Shown here piece by piece: positions 10,211 to 20,204 of a stretch of 35,004 nucleotides of DNA. The stretch is from a virus, in the IMG/VR virus record IMGVR_UViG_3300024508_000005, positions 1 to 35,004 of that record; one strand, written 5' to 3'. Numbering within the stretch: the stretch's first letter is position 1; every line of letters starts with the position of its first letter. The position numbers were made by a program, and so were the translations under genes. The notes beneath the pieces are model-generated. The model had not been told where the DNA came from. It did not search any database and saw nothing but the letters and a program-made list of their open reading frames with translations.

Positions 10211-10822
10211 ATGGCTGAATTATTACCAGGAGAAGTAGCAGTTTCAAAAACTGAATATGACTCACTTTTAAAAGATAGTGCGAATCTATGAGGTTTACAA
10301 GAAAAACTATCAAAAATAGAAGAAGCAAAAGAAAACCAAAGAATCGCAATGGAAAAAGCGAAAGATGAACTTTCAGAATCCAAAAGACAAGCAAAGATAG
10401 ACCTATCCAAAAAAGAAGAAGAAATAAAAACAATAAGGGATAAGCTTTGACTGGAAGAAAATGATGAACTCTTACCAAAACTGGAAACTCTGATTCAGAG
10501 TGATTCAAAATATTCTGAAATTCTCCAAAAAGAATCTGAAAAAAGAGCTGAAACTATTACTTCCTATGAGAAGGTTCTCTGAGAAGAATTTATAGAAAGT
10601 AAAAAAGAACTCTTTGAAAACCTCTCAGATGAAGCAAAAGAAAATCTTTTAAAAGAGTTTATTGACCTCAAAGGTTTATCAGATAAGACAGAACCAAAGG
10701 TTGATATCACCGATGATAATAAAACAGATCCAAATAAAAATCCTCTAGGTGAATTTGATGAAACACTTCAGAACGGATGAACTTCTGCAGACCTCATTTC
10801 ATCTATAGCGAACTCTATTTAA
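10211..10822 (+). CDS. capsid scaffolding-like protein
   Basis: 203 aa with UGA as Gly. The protein is almost entirely charged and helical: a long coiled-coil-like stretch from about residue 20 to 80 (LQEKLSKIEEAKENQRIAM and onwards), a middle acidic section, and a C-terminal tail GEFDETLQNGGTSADLISSIANSI. The length, composition and place between portal and major capsid fit a phage scaffold (GPO/gp20-like) that shapes the procapsid and then leaves. No serine-protease motif was seen, so I do not call a fused protease. The assignment rests on position and composition. Confidence 0.65.
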
Positions 10823-10841
10823 CATATAACCCTATACAAAT

Positions 10842-12062
10842 ATGAGTAAAAATGTATCCGATTTTGATATACAAAGACAAGTATTACAAACAGCAAAATC
10901 TGTAGCAAAAGAGCAAGGACTCTTATGAGAAATTGCTTTGAGTAATACTGGATCTGAAGTATTAACGGGAAGTAAACTCGAGAGAAAAGAAATGGTATAC
11001 AGTCCTATTAAACTTGAAATTGATACGGCTATTGCCAGTGGCTATTTTGATACTACTGCAAAAGATGTTGTAGTAATTTCTGGGGCAAAAGAACTCCAAG
11101 TATGAGACTTGCTTATCTTTCAGTCAGCAAATAAAACCTCAAAAGGAAGTCTTACAGTTATCGTTGATTCTATTACTGATGATACTACTTTCAAAGCGAA
11201 GAAAGTATGAGGAACTGATATTGCTATTGCTTCATGAGATCTCGTATATCTTTCGAGCTCTGCCCTTGAGGAATGAAGTACCAATTCTGAATACAGAGGA
11301 ATCACAAAACCAAGGAATGTGTATAACTATCCACAAATCTTTCGAGTAGCAGGCTCAGTAAGTGGTTCTATGGCATCTACCAATAATTGGGATTTCAAGA
11401 ATATCAAGGCTGAACTTATAAAACAAGTTACGCTTGATCTCGCAAGAAAACTCAATGGAATTGCGACATCTTCCATTCGTTATACGACTACTACCTCTGA
11501 TGGAAAACTCAAAAACTATGCATGAGGTCTTCCTTTCTTTGTATCCAATCTTTTTAACGAAGATGGAGATATGGTAGCTGGAACGGCTCCAAATGTAAAG
11601 AATGTTGGTGGAGTTATTAGTCTTGATGATATAAATGATGGATTCCAATATGCTATTGAGAATGGAGGGAACCTAAATGCTATTATATGTTCTCCTGACC
11701 AAGCAAGAAAAATTTCTACCTTTGAGAATGCAAAGATTAATATTCAGCTCGTTAATGGAGCAGGTTCAGTACCAACGAAGGTATGAGGAGCAGTACAAGT
11801 TCTTGAGAGTCCAATTAAGGTTGGAAAGAATAGGATTGAAGCTATCTATGTTGATACGAATATGGCAAAAGATGAAGCATATCTTTTCAATTCTCAGAAT
11901 GGAAGACTTATCCCAAAGAAAGATAGAGGGATTGTGTGATTCAAGATCCAACAACCAGATGAAAATAATGACAACTATAGAGTTGGAGCCATATGTGAGT
12001 GGACTTTCTACTACGAAAATGCTCTTGAAAATACATTCAAACTGGAATGATTGAGTTTATAA
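10842..12062 (+). CDS. major capsid protein (SU10/DUF5309-like, HK97 fold)
   Basis: 406 aa with UGA as Gly. The N-terminal arm includes GSEVLTGSKLERKEMVYSP, followed by a beta-rich insertion (residues about 85-145) and then the core: RVAGSVSGSMASTNNWDFKN, a helix with KQVTLDLARKLNG (about 190-205), a glycine-containing turn GKLKNYAGGLPFFV, and a C-terminal half ending in AICEWTFYYENALENTF. This resembles the SU10 major head family, where ..K..E....MNGIA and a GGL loop precede the A-domain. It lies directly after the scaffold (19 bases) and is followed by a terminator, fitting a highly expressed gene. Confidence 0.8.
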
Positions 12063-12076
12063 AAATACTTTCTACG

Positions 12077-12108
12077 AAAAAGGATACATTCACTTGTATT
12101 CTTTTTTT
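12077..12108 (+). terminator. intrinsic terminator after the capsid gene
   Basis: AAAAAGGATAC (12077-12087) pairs with GTATTCTTTTT (12096-12106) with one G-T wobble and an 8-base loop. It runs into a seven-T stretch, starts 15 bases after the capsid stop and overlaps the beginning of copy 3 of the TTTTATTCTA element. Confidence 0.7.
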
Positions 12109-12114
12109 ATTCTA
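12105..12114 (+). promoter_or_regulatory. late-promoter-like element, copy 3 (before head-tail connector)
   Basis: TTTTATTCTA, 47 bases before the ATG at 12162. It lies immediately after the capsid terminator, which makes most sense if it starts a new transcript for the connector operon 12162-13691. Confidence 0.72.
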
Positions 12115-12161
12115 AACTTTTTCCTTTTATCATATCTACAATAATTTCTCATTCCTTAAAA

Positions 12162-12614
12162 ATGACCAACATACTTGTTGAAAATATTACTTATCTTACT
12201 ATTGATGAAGTAAAAGATAGTTCGAGTCTTTTTGACTCAAAAGAAGATCAATATATACAAGCAATAGTCAGACAAGCTGAAAGAATTATTGATAGTATTA
12301 TAGGAAATTATGGAACCAAACAAGAAGAAAACCAAAAAACCCTCTTTCCGATTCAGTGAGAGGATATTCCTCTGGAAATAAAACAAGCTACCCTTTTACT
12401 CAGTGAGTGCCTCTTAAAAAAACAAAACAATACAGGTAATAGAATCATAAAATCAGAAAAAAGGAGAGGGAATACCATTACCTATGATGTAGAACCAAGT
12501 ACAAATAAATACTCTGATATACACCCTTGTATAGATGAAAGTATCTATACTCTCTTACAACCATATCTTCCAACAAAAATAGAATCTGGAAGCGATAATT
12601 TTTTTAGAACCTAA
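12162..12614 (+). CDS. head-tail connector / head completion protein (gp6-like)
   Basis: 150 aa with UGA as Gly. The N-terminus (YLTIDEVKDSSSLFDSKEDQ) followed by a helix YIQAIVRQAERIIDSIIGNYG and then EIKQATLLLSECLLKK is the usual layout of gp6/gp15-like connector proteins, which dock on the portal ring. The C-terminus is polar with the VEPSTNKYSDI segment and ends in ..LLQPYL. The first gene after the capsid terminator, it probably heads a four-gene operon. Pattern and position agree; the family name is not certain. Confidence 0.7.
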
Positions 12615-12623
12615 TATATTCAA

Positions 12624-12932
12624 ATGATGTATACTGTTAGTACCAAAAGAGTAAACAATGATGGAACGAAGCAAGATATATATACCGATATTCAAGCAAT
12701 AGATATTATTATGAATGACAAAGGAGATAAAAGCGAAGATATATCAGAAAACTCTCCTGTATGAGACTATTTTGTTTTTTTGAAAAAAGAGTATACCGAT
12801 GTGAAAATATGAGACTCTCTCTATTTTATCGATAACTTTTGAGACCAACAGAAAGTAAAAGTAATTTCAAGAGATTATCTAGACTTTGAATGTAAAGAAG
12901 CAGAAATAGAATTACTCTGTAAACTGAATTAA
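12624..12932 (+). CDS. small head-tail joining protein (stopper-like)
   Basis: 102 aa with UGA as Gly; the start could also be the second ATG at 12627. It is beta-rich: QDIYTDIQAIDIIMND, then a SPVGDYFVFLKKEYTDVKIGDSLYFI strand pair, then VKVISRDYLDFECKEAEIEL. The KIGDxLYFxD turn resembles the small barrels of phage stopper/head-closure proteins. It lies between connector and gp10-like genes, where head closure proteins sit in siphoviruses. The function is inferred from position and fold pattern only. Confidence 0.6.
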
Positions 12933-12933
12933 A

Positions 12934-13302
12934 ATGAGAATCAATATGAATATACCAGGCATTATAGTAAAACATAAGAACGTTATAAGAAAATGACTTG
13001 ATATATTTACTGATGATTTGAAAGAGGGAGTAGATACGAGAACACCAGTAGATAAGAAAAAACTGATAGGAAATACAAAAAGAAGCGAAATAATAGAGAT
13101 TTGAAATACACTCCAAACCAGGGTTTATAACGATACCGATTATGTAAAACTAGTTGAATATTGAGTGAAAGGAAGAGAGTATAACTATAATATTCCTAAT
13201 GATCCTGATGGTTTAAAAAGTGGAGTATGAGCAGGAATGTTTAGAAGAACAAAATTTGATATGGAAGATAAACTTCCCGACTATATTCTAAAGAAAAGAT
13301 AA
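12934..13302 (+). CDS. HK97 gp10-like tail-joining protein
   Basis: 122 aa with UGA as Gly. A helical N-terminus (RKGLDIFTDDLKEGVDTRTPVD, about residues 20-41) is followed by KKKLIGN and strands ending in TRVYNDTDYVKLVEYGVKGRE. The sequence TPVDxGxLxxS and VYNxxxYAxxxExG is the signature of the HK97-gp10/PF04883 family, and the match is close. These proteins link the tail terminator to the head. The stop overlaps the next start (TAATG), so the two genes are probably translationally coupled. Confidence 0.75.
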
Positions 13303-13691
13303 TGAAAAAAATTGAAATACAAGAACTCAAAACTTTTTTGCAGAACGATAGTAGCTTACAAACTATTTTCTGAAGCAATGTTTTTTTTGGACTTCCACAT
13401 ACAGAACCAGAATCTACCTATTTAATTTTTCATATTCTTTCGAATAAAAAACAATGATGTTATAACAAAGACTTGATAGAGTTTCGAATTATAGGAGGAA
13501 GTGAGGTAACGGAGAATCTCGAAATGAAAGAATACTTTGATACTTTGGAAAGTGTTCTTATCAGTCAAAATAAAGATATAGGAACGCTTAAAAGCTTAAT
13601 AATACAGTGCCTGAATGACGAATATATGGGTATCAACGAAAAGGATAGAAAAGAAATCGAGCGAACCTTCACTTTTAGCTATGCCATTTAA
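13302..13691 (+). CDS. tail completion/terminator-like protein
   Basis: 129 aa with UGA as Gly. It starts in the TAATG overlap. It shows a helix (IEIQELKTFLQNDSSLQTIF), GLPHTEPESTYLIFHILSNKK, and strands such as EFRIIGGSEV, then LESVLISQNK. This alternation of an N-terminal helix with a P...P.....v.f.i strand resembles DUF3168/tail-terminator proteins, which cap the tail at the head side. It comes right after the gp10-like gene and before the tail tube region, as expected. Copy 4 of TTTTATTCTA begins at the base after its stop. Confidence 0.6.
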
Positions 13692-13701
13692 TTTTATTCT
13701 A
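13692..13701 (+). promoter_or_regulatory. late-promoter-like element, copy 4
   Basis: TTTTATTCTA directly after the stop at 13691 and 51 bases before the ATG at 13753. The leader contains AGTGAGA/TCTTACT able to pair (one G-T), then a T-run that abuts the start codon. Confidence 0.72.
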
Positions 13702-13752
13702 GTATAGGAGTGAGATATATTTGTCTTACTTTTATATTTTAAATATTTTTTT

Positions 13753-14094
13753 ATGTCTAAAAATCAGAAAAATACAACTCAAAAGTTAGGAAGTACTGAA
13801 GCTGAGAAAAAACAAACCCCTCCTAGCCTCCCCTTATCAGGGGAGGAAAAAGTAAAAAAAGAAGTAGAAGTAATTGAAAAACAAAAGCAGGAAGAACTAG
13901 AAAAGAAGAAAGAAGAGAAAAAGAAAGAAGAACAGAAAAAAGGAGAGACAGAGAAAAAGGCCACAGGAAAAACGAAAATAAAATTAGTTTGTGATGTGTT
14001 GTACTGAAAATGAAAACGAAAGAAATGAGAGATTTTAGAGTTAGAAAGTGAGGAACTCTCTAAGTTTTCTAAAAGCTTTTATGAACTCGTTTAA
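13753..14094 (+). CDS. Lys/Glu-rich coiled-coil protein carrying an in-frame palindromic repeat
   Basis: 113 aa with UGA as Gly. The N-terminus is polar, and a run of about 40 residues (about 35-75) is almost only K, E and Q, so a single long helix or coiled coil is likely. The C-terminal part has a TGKTKIKLVCDVLYGKGKRKKGEI segment, a small basic beta domain, and ends in ELSKFSKSFYELV. Residues about 21-32 are coded by a GC-rich palindrome of foreign look. The position between tail terminator and tail tube suggests a tail or head decoration protein. I do not recognise a family. Confidence 0.65.
13816..13846. repeat. GC-rich palindromic element inside a coding sequence (copy A)
   Basis: CCTCCCCT (13827-13834) and AGGGGAGG (13839-13846) form an 8-base perfect stem with loop TATC, preceded by ACCCCTCCTAG. 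The segment is far richer in G+C than the gene around it and uses a rare GGG glycine codon, yet keeps the reading frame. It encodes PPSLPLSGEE. It looks like an inserted REP-type palindrome. Confidence 0.7.
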
Positions 14095-14101
14095 TTTCTT
14101 T

Positions 14102-14132
14102 TTATTGTTGTTATCCTTGCAAATAACAATAA
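14102..14132 (+). other. hairpin between coiled-coil gene and tail tube
   Basis: TTATTGTT (14102-14109) pairs with AACAATAA (14125-14132), or the alternative TTGTTAT (14108-14114) with ATAACAA (14123-14129). There is no long T-run behind it. It may be a weak terminator or a leader structure of the tail tube mRNA. Confidence 0.4.
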
Positions 14133-14171
14133 ATCGTATAAATACTTTATATGAATAAGTAAAAAGAAAAT

Positions 14172-14930
14172 ATGAGCCAAGAATTATTTCCTACCATAGT
14201 AGGAAAAGCGAGAATAAGGAAGTACGGAACCAATGGACTCTTCGCAGACCTGGAGTGTGCAACCAATGTGAAAACTTCTTTAAATACCACTGAGAATACG
14301 GCTGAACTTGTTTGTGGAAGTGGAGAAACACTCACGCTTGAAAAACCAACAGGGAATATAACCCTTACGGTTATTAAAACAAAGAATCCAGAACTCTTGT
14401 GAAAGATTCTTTGACTCGATGTGGTTTCTGCTACTGCTTGAACCAAGCCTATTACGAATGAACCAAATACTTTTGAAGCTGATAAAATAGAACTCACTTA
14501 CAGGAGTAATGATGATAATTGAGTAACTTCTCTTGTCATAAAATCAAGTGATGGAGTGATAACATATGCTGATACTAACGACTATACAGTTGAGGTGGTG
14601 GAGAATAAAACTATCATTACGAGAGTATCTTGATGATCTATTCCTGAATGAGCCAAAGTACTCGTGAGTGGTTGAGTGAATCAAAATGCTTCCAAAGAAG
14701 TCTCTCTTGATCTCGTTCAAAGAGTAAAGGAGAGAATCGAAATTGAAATATTTGGAAAGAAAGAGGGAACGAATAAATACACGACTATTCATGCAAAGCC
14801 ATGTGTTCTTGATAGTGAGTTTATACTCGAAATGATAGACGCTTTCCGTGATGGTGTTCCTACTGGTTCAGAGCTGACTTTCAAACTCAATGATGGGGCT
14901 AACTGGAAAATGAGAGATGAAAATATTTAA
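14172..14930 (+). CDS. tail tube (major tail) protein
   Basis: 252 aa with UGA as Gly. The sequence is beta-rich throughout: FPTIVGKARIRKYGTNGLFADL, then NTTENTAELVCGSGETLTLEKP, then ITLTVIKTKNPELL. Next is an Ig-like stretch with DTNDYTVEVVENKTIITRV (about residues 136-155), and finally KERIEIEIFGKKEGTNKYTTI and GSELTFKLNDG. Length, position before the chaperone and tape measure, and the K..DVS.....f.s......i....G pattern fit the tube family of siphoviruses (V-like), with a short inserted domain. An upstream ATG at 14151 is followed soon by TAA, so 14172 is the start. Confidence 0.72.
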
Positions 14931-14933
14931 TAT

Positions 14934-14943
14934 TTTTATTCTA
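14934..14943 (+). promoter_or_regulatory. late-promoter-like element, copy 5 (before tail chaperone)
   Basis: TTTTATTCTA 3 bases after the tail tube stop and 50 bases before the ATG at 14994; followed by a long hairpin. Confidence 0.72.
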
Positions 14944-14949
14944 GCTTTA

Positions 14950-14993
14950 AAAAAAAGATAATACAGTAATATTTTACTCTATTATCTTTTTTT
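14950..14993 (+). other. long leader hairpin abutting the tail chaperone start
   Basis: AAAAAAAGATAATA (14950-14963) and TATTATCTTTTTTT (14980-14993) are perfect 14-base complements with a 16-base loop. The right arm ends at the base before the ATG. The shape is that of a bidirectional terminator, but its place between promoter-like element and start codon suggests a leader structure. Confidence 0.7.
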
Positions 14994-15491
14994 ATGGAGG
15001 AATTTCTCAGGAAAACTCATAAAATTATTATCAAGTACCCAAAAAGGGAAGTACTCTATACATTCAAAGAACCAACTATCTATACTCTTCTATTATTCCA
15101 GGAATATGTGAGAGATGAGGAGTATATAAAAGCCGTACAACAAATAGTGGATATTTCAGAATTAGACATACAGAGTAATCCTATATGAATTATCAATGGG
15201 ATTATGCAGAGTTTGCAAGGGGAGAAAAAATCATCATGAGAACAGATCTTTTTTCCTGCTGTGATTGATTTCATTTGAAAGAGATATGGAAATCCTATGG
15301 AGGTTCTCAAAACTCTTACGTATTCTCAATTATGAGAACTTATGAATGGTATGGAATATAATATGAATATTGAGAACGGAGAGGTAGGGAAGAATTATAA
15401 GTTTAGAAAGAAAAAGAGGATTAGTGATGAAAAGATGAGGGAGTATGAGGAGATTTTGAGGGAGGTGGATAATTTATCAAGAATAAAATAA
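14994..15491 (+). CDS. tail assembly chaperone-like protein
   Basis: 165 aa with UGA as Gly. It shows KIIIKYPKREVLYTFKEPTIYT and a helical central section (LLLFQEYVRDEEYIKAVQQIV), then a second half with FPAVIDFIGKRYGNPMEVLKTL and a very basic/acidic C-terminus ending REVDNLSRIK. A y.f..p........q....... beginning and position between tail tube and tape measure fit G-type tail chaperones. I found no shifted second frame after its stop that would give a GT-type extension, because a minus-strand gene begins 2 bases further on. Confidence 0.65.
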
Positions 15492-15493
15492 AA

Positions 15494-16495
15494 TTATTTC
15501 CCCATCATTTTGGTACTGATATAGCTAAGTATAGAATCTGTATTGATTCAATATAAGTTAAGGTTTTCTTCTCAACTAACTTGTTTTCGAAATAGTTCAG
15601 GACATTTATTTTCTAATTCTAATTTCAATTTTTTATTTAATCAGTGAACTTTATATAATGATCTAGCCTTTGATAACTGTTCAAAAGTAATATTTTTAGT
15701 TTTTGAGAAATTAATCCGACTGAGATCTGTATTAGTAAAATTTACAGTTTTTAAATCAACACCATCCAAAGTAGCATAATAAAGGTTTGCACTTGCAAAG
15801 TTTGTTTTGTTTAAGATACTTCAACTAAGTTTAACTCTAGGCATAAATGATTCTTCAAGATTACTATTCTCTAAATTCGTATTTGTTAAATCTGCAGTAT
15901 TAAAATTAGAGGCACTAATATCAATATTACTTAAGTCCATTCATTTTAGTTCCCCTAGTACAAAAGAACTATATCTTAAATCTACTTTCCTCAGATTTGG
16001 CAACTTTGAATAGTCAATAGCATTCATTTCTCAGTCAGGCCTGTTAATGAGTAGTGTCATAGCTTCTTTGTATAATACTTCTTGTTTTCAAGTTAATTGT
16101 TTTCCTTTCTCTAAATTAAGTAAGAAATTATAGAGTATATTTATGCTATTATTATGCTTACTATTATCCTTATTTACTGTAAAAGGTTTGAAAGATTGTA
16201 TAATAGATAGAGTTTTAAAAGTAGGGTTTTTTTCATAGTCACATAAATCATCTATATATTGATTATAGATGTTATCAACATATACCTTGTTACTCACATC
16301 AGAACTTTGAGCTTGGGATTCAGATGACTTACTTTGAGCCCTTGATGATCTATGGAGAGAAATATTTCTCCATACTGCTAAAGCTATACCAACAATTGCT
16401 ACTATAATAAATACAAGATTTCTTACATCTTCACTTGATGAAAACCAAAAAGAACTTTCTAAAACATCGTATATTATAGGGGAAGAAGTGTTCAT
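15494..16495 (-). CDS. membrane-anchored pentapeptide-repeat protein (moron-like)
   Basis: 333 aa on the minus strand with UGA as Gly. An N-terminal hydrophobic segment (about residues 26-42) is followed by a Ser-rich linker, a helical region (about 85-135), and then pentapeptide repeats A(D/N)LXX from about residue 190 to 270 (for example DLRYSSFVLG, ADLTNTNLENSNLEES, FASANLYYATLDGVDL). The protein is probably anchored in the cytoplasmic membrane with the right-handed beta-helix on one side. It is the only clear gene on this strand in the phage region, uses TTA for Leu, and carries its own sigma-70-like promoter. These are features of a moron expressed in the host, for example for exclusion or protection; that role is inferred. 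Confidence 0.85.
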
Positions 16496-16536
16496 CTATT
16501 ATAAGTAAAGTGATAAGTTTTTATTAACTATTATAA

Positions 16537-16564
16537 ATTATACATACACTTTCAAATATCCCAA
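16537..16564 (-). promoter_or_regulatory. sigma-70-like promoter of the pentapeptide-repeat gene
   Basis: Read on the minus strand: TTGGGA (16559-16564), a 16-base spacer and TATAAT (16537-16542), 41 bases before the start codon. It is divergent from copy 6 of the TTTTATTCTA element. Confidence 0.6.
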
Positions 16565-16567
16565 TTT

Positions 16568-16577
16568 TTTTATTCTA
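16568..16577 (+). promoter_or_regulatory. late-promoter-like element, copy 6 (before tape measure)
   Basis: TTTTATTCTA 47 bases before the tape-measure ATG and divergent from the minus-strand promoter. A 14-base perfect hairpin lies between it and the start. Confidence 0.72.
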
Positions 16578-16589
16578 CCCCCTAAACCA

Positions 16590-16622
16590 AATAATATTAA
16601 GAAAATTATTCTTAATATTATT
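16590..16622 (+). other. 14-bp leader hairpin abutting the tape-measure start
   Basis: AATAATATTAAGAA (16590-16603) and TTCTTAATATTATT (16609-16622) are perfect complements with a 5-base loop, ending 2 bases before the ATG at 16625. It has no T-run and no Shine-Dalgarno sequence, so it is more likely a leader structure than a terminator. Confidence 0.72.
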
Positions 16623-16624
16623 TC

Positions 16625-19285
16625 ATGTCCCAAGATTCAGAGAACATCATCTACATTGACAGCAGAGTAGATCTTACACAATTCCAACAAGACCTCAAAA
16701 AAGCAGACCTCATAGCAAGAGACACAGGGAAAAAACTTGAGAAAAATCTACTTACAAAACTCGAACTCAATGTCGCTGACTACCAAAGGAAAATAAAAGA
16801 AGCAAAAAAACAAAGAAAAGAACTCAAAGATGGAAGCTTGGAAACTCTCAAACTAGATTTAAATATAAACAGATATTCAAGAAAATTCACAGAAGCCAAA
16901 AGACAACTCAATAACTATGTAAACAATGGAGAAATAAAGCTCTCCAGACTCCAAAGAAAGTTTAACTCTCTCAAAGGAAGTATTATATCCGTATGAACCG
17001 TTCTCAAATCAGCCTTTATTTTCACATTTGTAAGCTTCTTTAGAAATTACTGAAGAAATGTATCCGAGTTCTGAAAAGAGTTTGAACTCGCTTTTGTATG
17101 AGTCAAAAAAACGGTTGAATGAAGCACAAAAGAACTGGGTACACTCAAAAAGAAACTCATAGACATTACTTTTCAAACGGGGAAAACCTTTAAAGAAGTA
17201 GCTGGAATAGCAGAACTCTGATGACAACTTTGAGTCGCAATAGAAGACCTAGAAAAGTTTACCAAAGTAATAACAGACATCTCAGTCTCTACCAACCTCA
17301 CAGAAGAAGCAGCTGCAAAAAGCTTTGCAAGAATATCAAACATACTCCAAGAACCTCTGGATGATATAGATAAAATGGGAAGTGCAGTAGTAGGACTCTG
17401 AAATAACTTTGCCACCACCGAAGCAGAAATACTCAGCTTCGCAGAAAGAATAGCATGAGCATGAAAAATAGCCTGACTCACCAGTTCTGACATATTCTGA
17501 ATTGCAACAGCATTTAGTTCCGTATGAATAGAAGCAGAAGCATGAGGAACAGCCGTTCAAAAGACACTTCTGAAAATGAATAATGCTGTAAATAACGGAG
17601 GAAAAGAACTGCAGAAATTTGCAAAACTCAGCTGAAGAAATGCAGAAGAATTTGCTCATATTTGGAAAACAGATGCCAGTAAGTGATTCGAACTCTTCGT
17701 AAATGGACTATGAAAAGCTTGAGATGATGCGAGTAATATACTCTGAGAACTCATATGAAATGATGTCAGACTCCAAAGAGCATTCCTCAGTCTTGCCAAT
17801 GCATGAAACCTTGTAAATCAAACACTCGAAACATCAAATCAAGCCTTTAGAGAAAACTCAGCACTCACGAATGAAGCCAGTAAAAGATATGAAACCTTTG
17901 CTATAAGAAGTGAAAGGCTCAAAAGAGAACAAGAAGCACTCTACTCCTCTATACACAATAGTAATTCTGCCATATGAAACCTTATTCTCTCCCTCAAAGC
18001 TTGGTTTATCTGAGCTCAAAAAGGATTTTTCACTATCGTAGAAGCAATTAAATTTGGCTTTGAAACCATACCAAAGTTTATAGAACTTAAATTTGTAAAC
18101 CTATTACTAAAAATAAATAAACTCCTGAAACCTCTAGAAAAAATAGGAATCAAAATAGATTTTACTTCCAATATTGAAAAAAGAAGCAAACAAATACAAA
18201 GTGAGTTAGATAGTCTCAAACAAAACGCAAAGAAAAATATTTTAAATATCAATCTTCCCACAGCAACTCCAGAAGATATTCGAAACCAAAGAAGTTATAA
18301 CACCTGATACAAGAAAAGCAATGAACTCATAGAAACCAACCAAGACTTAATACAGGAATCCCAAGAGTGAAAAAAAGATCTTACCAAAATATACAAAGAG
18401 TATAATAAAAAAGTAGACGATGGCCAAGACCTCATTCAAAAATACTATGAATCCATAATAGACGGAGCAAAGAAATCAAAAAACTCCGTAAGCGATCTTA
18501 TGGAAACACAAAAGGATCTTCAAAAAGAATTATCAAAAGCAACACAAGAAAAAGATACCAGTATAGCAGAAAGAAAACTTGAAATACTTGAACAACAAAA
18601 AGAACTCGAACAAGAAATGAGTGTATTCAAAGGAAAGGGAGTGAATATAAACTTGGCAAAAGGTATCAGTGAAAATGCTTTGATAGAACTAAGAGATGCG
18701 AGGTTTGGAACCACGCAAGATACTTGAGAGAACCTCTTACAAGTAAAAAGAATTTTAGAAAAACAACAAAAACTTAAAAGAGAAAGCCTTATTCTCGAAA
18801 AAAATCTTGATAAAAAAGTATTCATTCAAATACAGGAGTATAAAGAACTCTCTGAAACAGAAAGGATTCTCAGAGATTACCAGCAATTTGAACAAAATCA
18901 AAATCAGAAACTCACACAAGTACAAGAAGATATAGATCAGGAACAAACACTCTACGGAGATATGGTAGATATAAAACAACACTTAGAAGAAAACTTTACT
19001 TGATTTATAAAAGACCAAACTCTCGAACGAGTAGGGGAGTTAGAGAAGATAAAGCAAAAGGCAATAGAAGTAGCCAAAGAACTCAGGAGCTTATGATTTG
19101 AGTGAAAAATACCAACCAGTACGCTCTTAAATGCGGGAAAAGTAGATACAAAAATAGGGAATACCTGACCAGTTACTACCAATAATGCAAAATATACTAT
19201 CCATATAGATGCGAAAGAAAGACCTATCGCACAAGTAATGAAAGAACTCAAAAGAGAAATTCAAAAAGAAAACTTATTAACATAA
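16625..19285 (+). CDS. tail tape measure protein (TP901-like core)
   Basis: 886 aa with UGA as Gly. A charged coiled N-terminus (residues 1-118) leads to a hydrophobic segment (about 122-140). The conserved tape-measure core follows (about 205-400): DISVSTNLTEEAAAKSFARI, AVVGLGNNFATTEAEILSFA, AFSSVGIEAEAGGTAVQKT and GLGKAGDDASNILGEL. A second hydrophobic stretch lies around residue 455, and the rest is a long coiled coil rich in E, K and Q. Length usually sets tail length; 886 residues would imply a tail of about 130 nm by the usual 0.15 nm per residue rule. Many of the core glycines are TGA. It is headed by its own promoter-like element. Confidence 0.9.
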
Positions 19286-19295
19286 TCCACTGATA

Positions 19296-20204
19296 ATGAT
19301 CAATGAAAACATATTAAATTCTACGGTATTCAATGATAATGAAATACTTCAAGACACAATACTATGAGAAGAAATATCAAGTTTTTCTTCTGAATATAAG
19401 GGAAAATATTCTTTCAAAACGAAACTTGGAAGTATCTTCAACTTTAATACCATCGTTTGAGATTGTAGGGGAAATGACAGTAGGAAATATGGAAATACAC
19501 TTGATGACCATAATATAGAAGATATGGCCGATATAGATATTATCAAATATGAAACCCCACTCAGAAACGGTGGAATTATACAGAATCAAAGATTTATAGA
19601 AAAAATATTTCATATTAAAATAACACTCTATTCAAACACAATAGAAAATCTCCAAAAAGAAATACAAGCAATAAAAACAGCCTTCCACTCATGAGGTGAG
19701 CTCTATAAAAAAGAATACAACCGTGAAAGTTATATCAATGTAAAACTCGAATGAGGAGTAAAAGTCTGAAAAATACTCCTTTCTGGGACTCAAATAGAAT
19801 TTGATTTTATCTCTCTTGATCCTTTCTTCATCCAAAGAAACGGAACCACTAAGTTTTATGAAAATCAAACCGAACCTATAGATGGAACCCTCGTTATAAA
19901 CGATAGCGAATATCCTCCAATACTTACTACCATTATACAATTCTGAAATACCACTTGAGTGAATAATATAAAACTTGAACTCAATGGGTATGAACTCGAA
20001 GTAAACGAAACCATACCAAATAATGCTATCCTCATATTCAATGGAGAAGAAAATAAAGTAACACTCAATGGGACGGAAATAAAGTGATACAAAGGACAAT
20101 TTCTCCCATTTCCACTTGGAGTACCAGGAACTTTTAAAATAAATTATAATGGAACCCTTGATACATATAATACCTATATTTTATACGATAAAATAATCCT
20201 CTAA
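19296..20204 (+). CDS. distal tail protein (Dit-like)
   Basis: 302 aa with UGA as Gly. The N-terminal half has DCRGNDSRKYGNTLDDHN, the YETPLRNGGIIQNQRF segment and IKITLYSNTIENLQKEIQAIKTAF, which match the layout of siphovirus Dit proteins (a ring-forming N-domain with a helix pair). The second half is a beta-rich galectin-like domain (YPPILTTIIQFGNTTGVNNI, IPNNAILIFNGEENKVTL, FPFPLGVPGTFKINYNG). It follows the tape measure by 10 bases and overlaps the next gene by one base (TAATG). A tail-hub role is the natural reading. Confidence 0.75.

Noticed and set aside
13779-13964. Ser/Phe-rich minus-strand frame
   Set aside because: Complement of the Lys/Glu-rich coiled-coil gene.
15380-15520. Programmed frameshift extending the tail chaperone (G/GT type)
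   Set aside because: No shifted open frame of useful length follows; the stop is 2 bases from the end of the convergent minus-strand gene.
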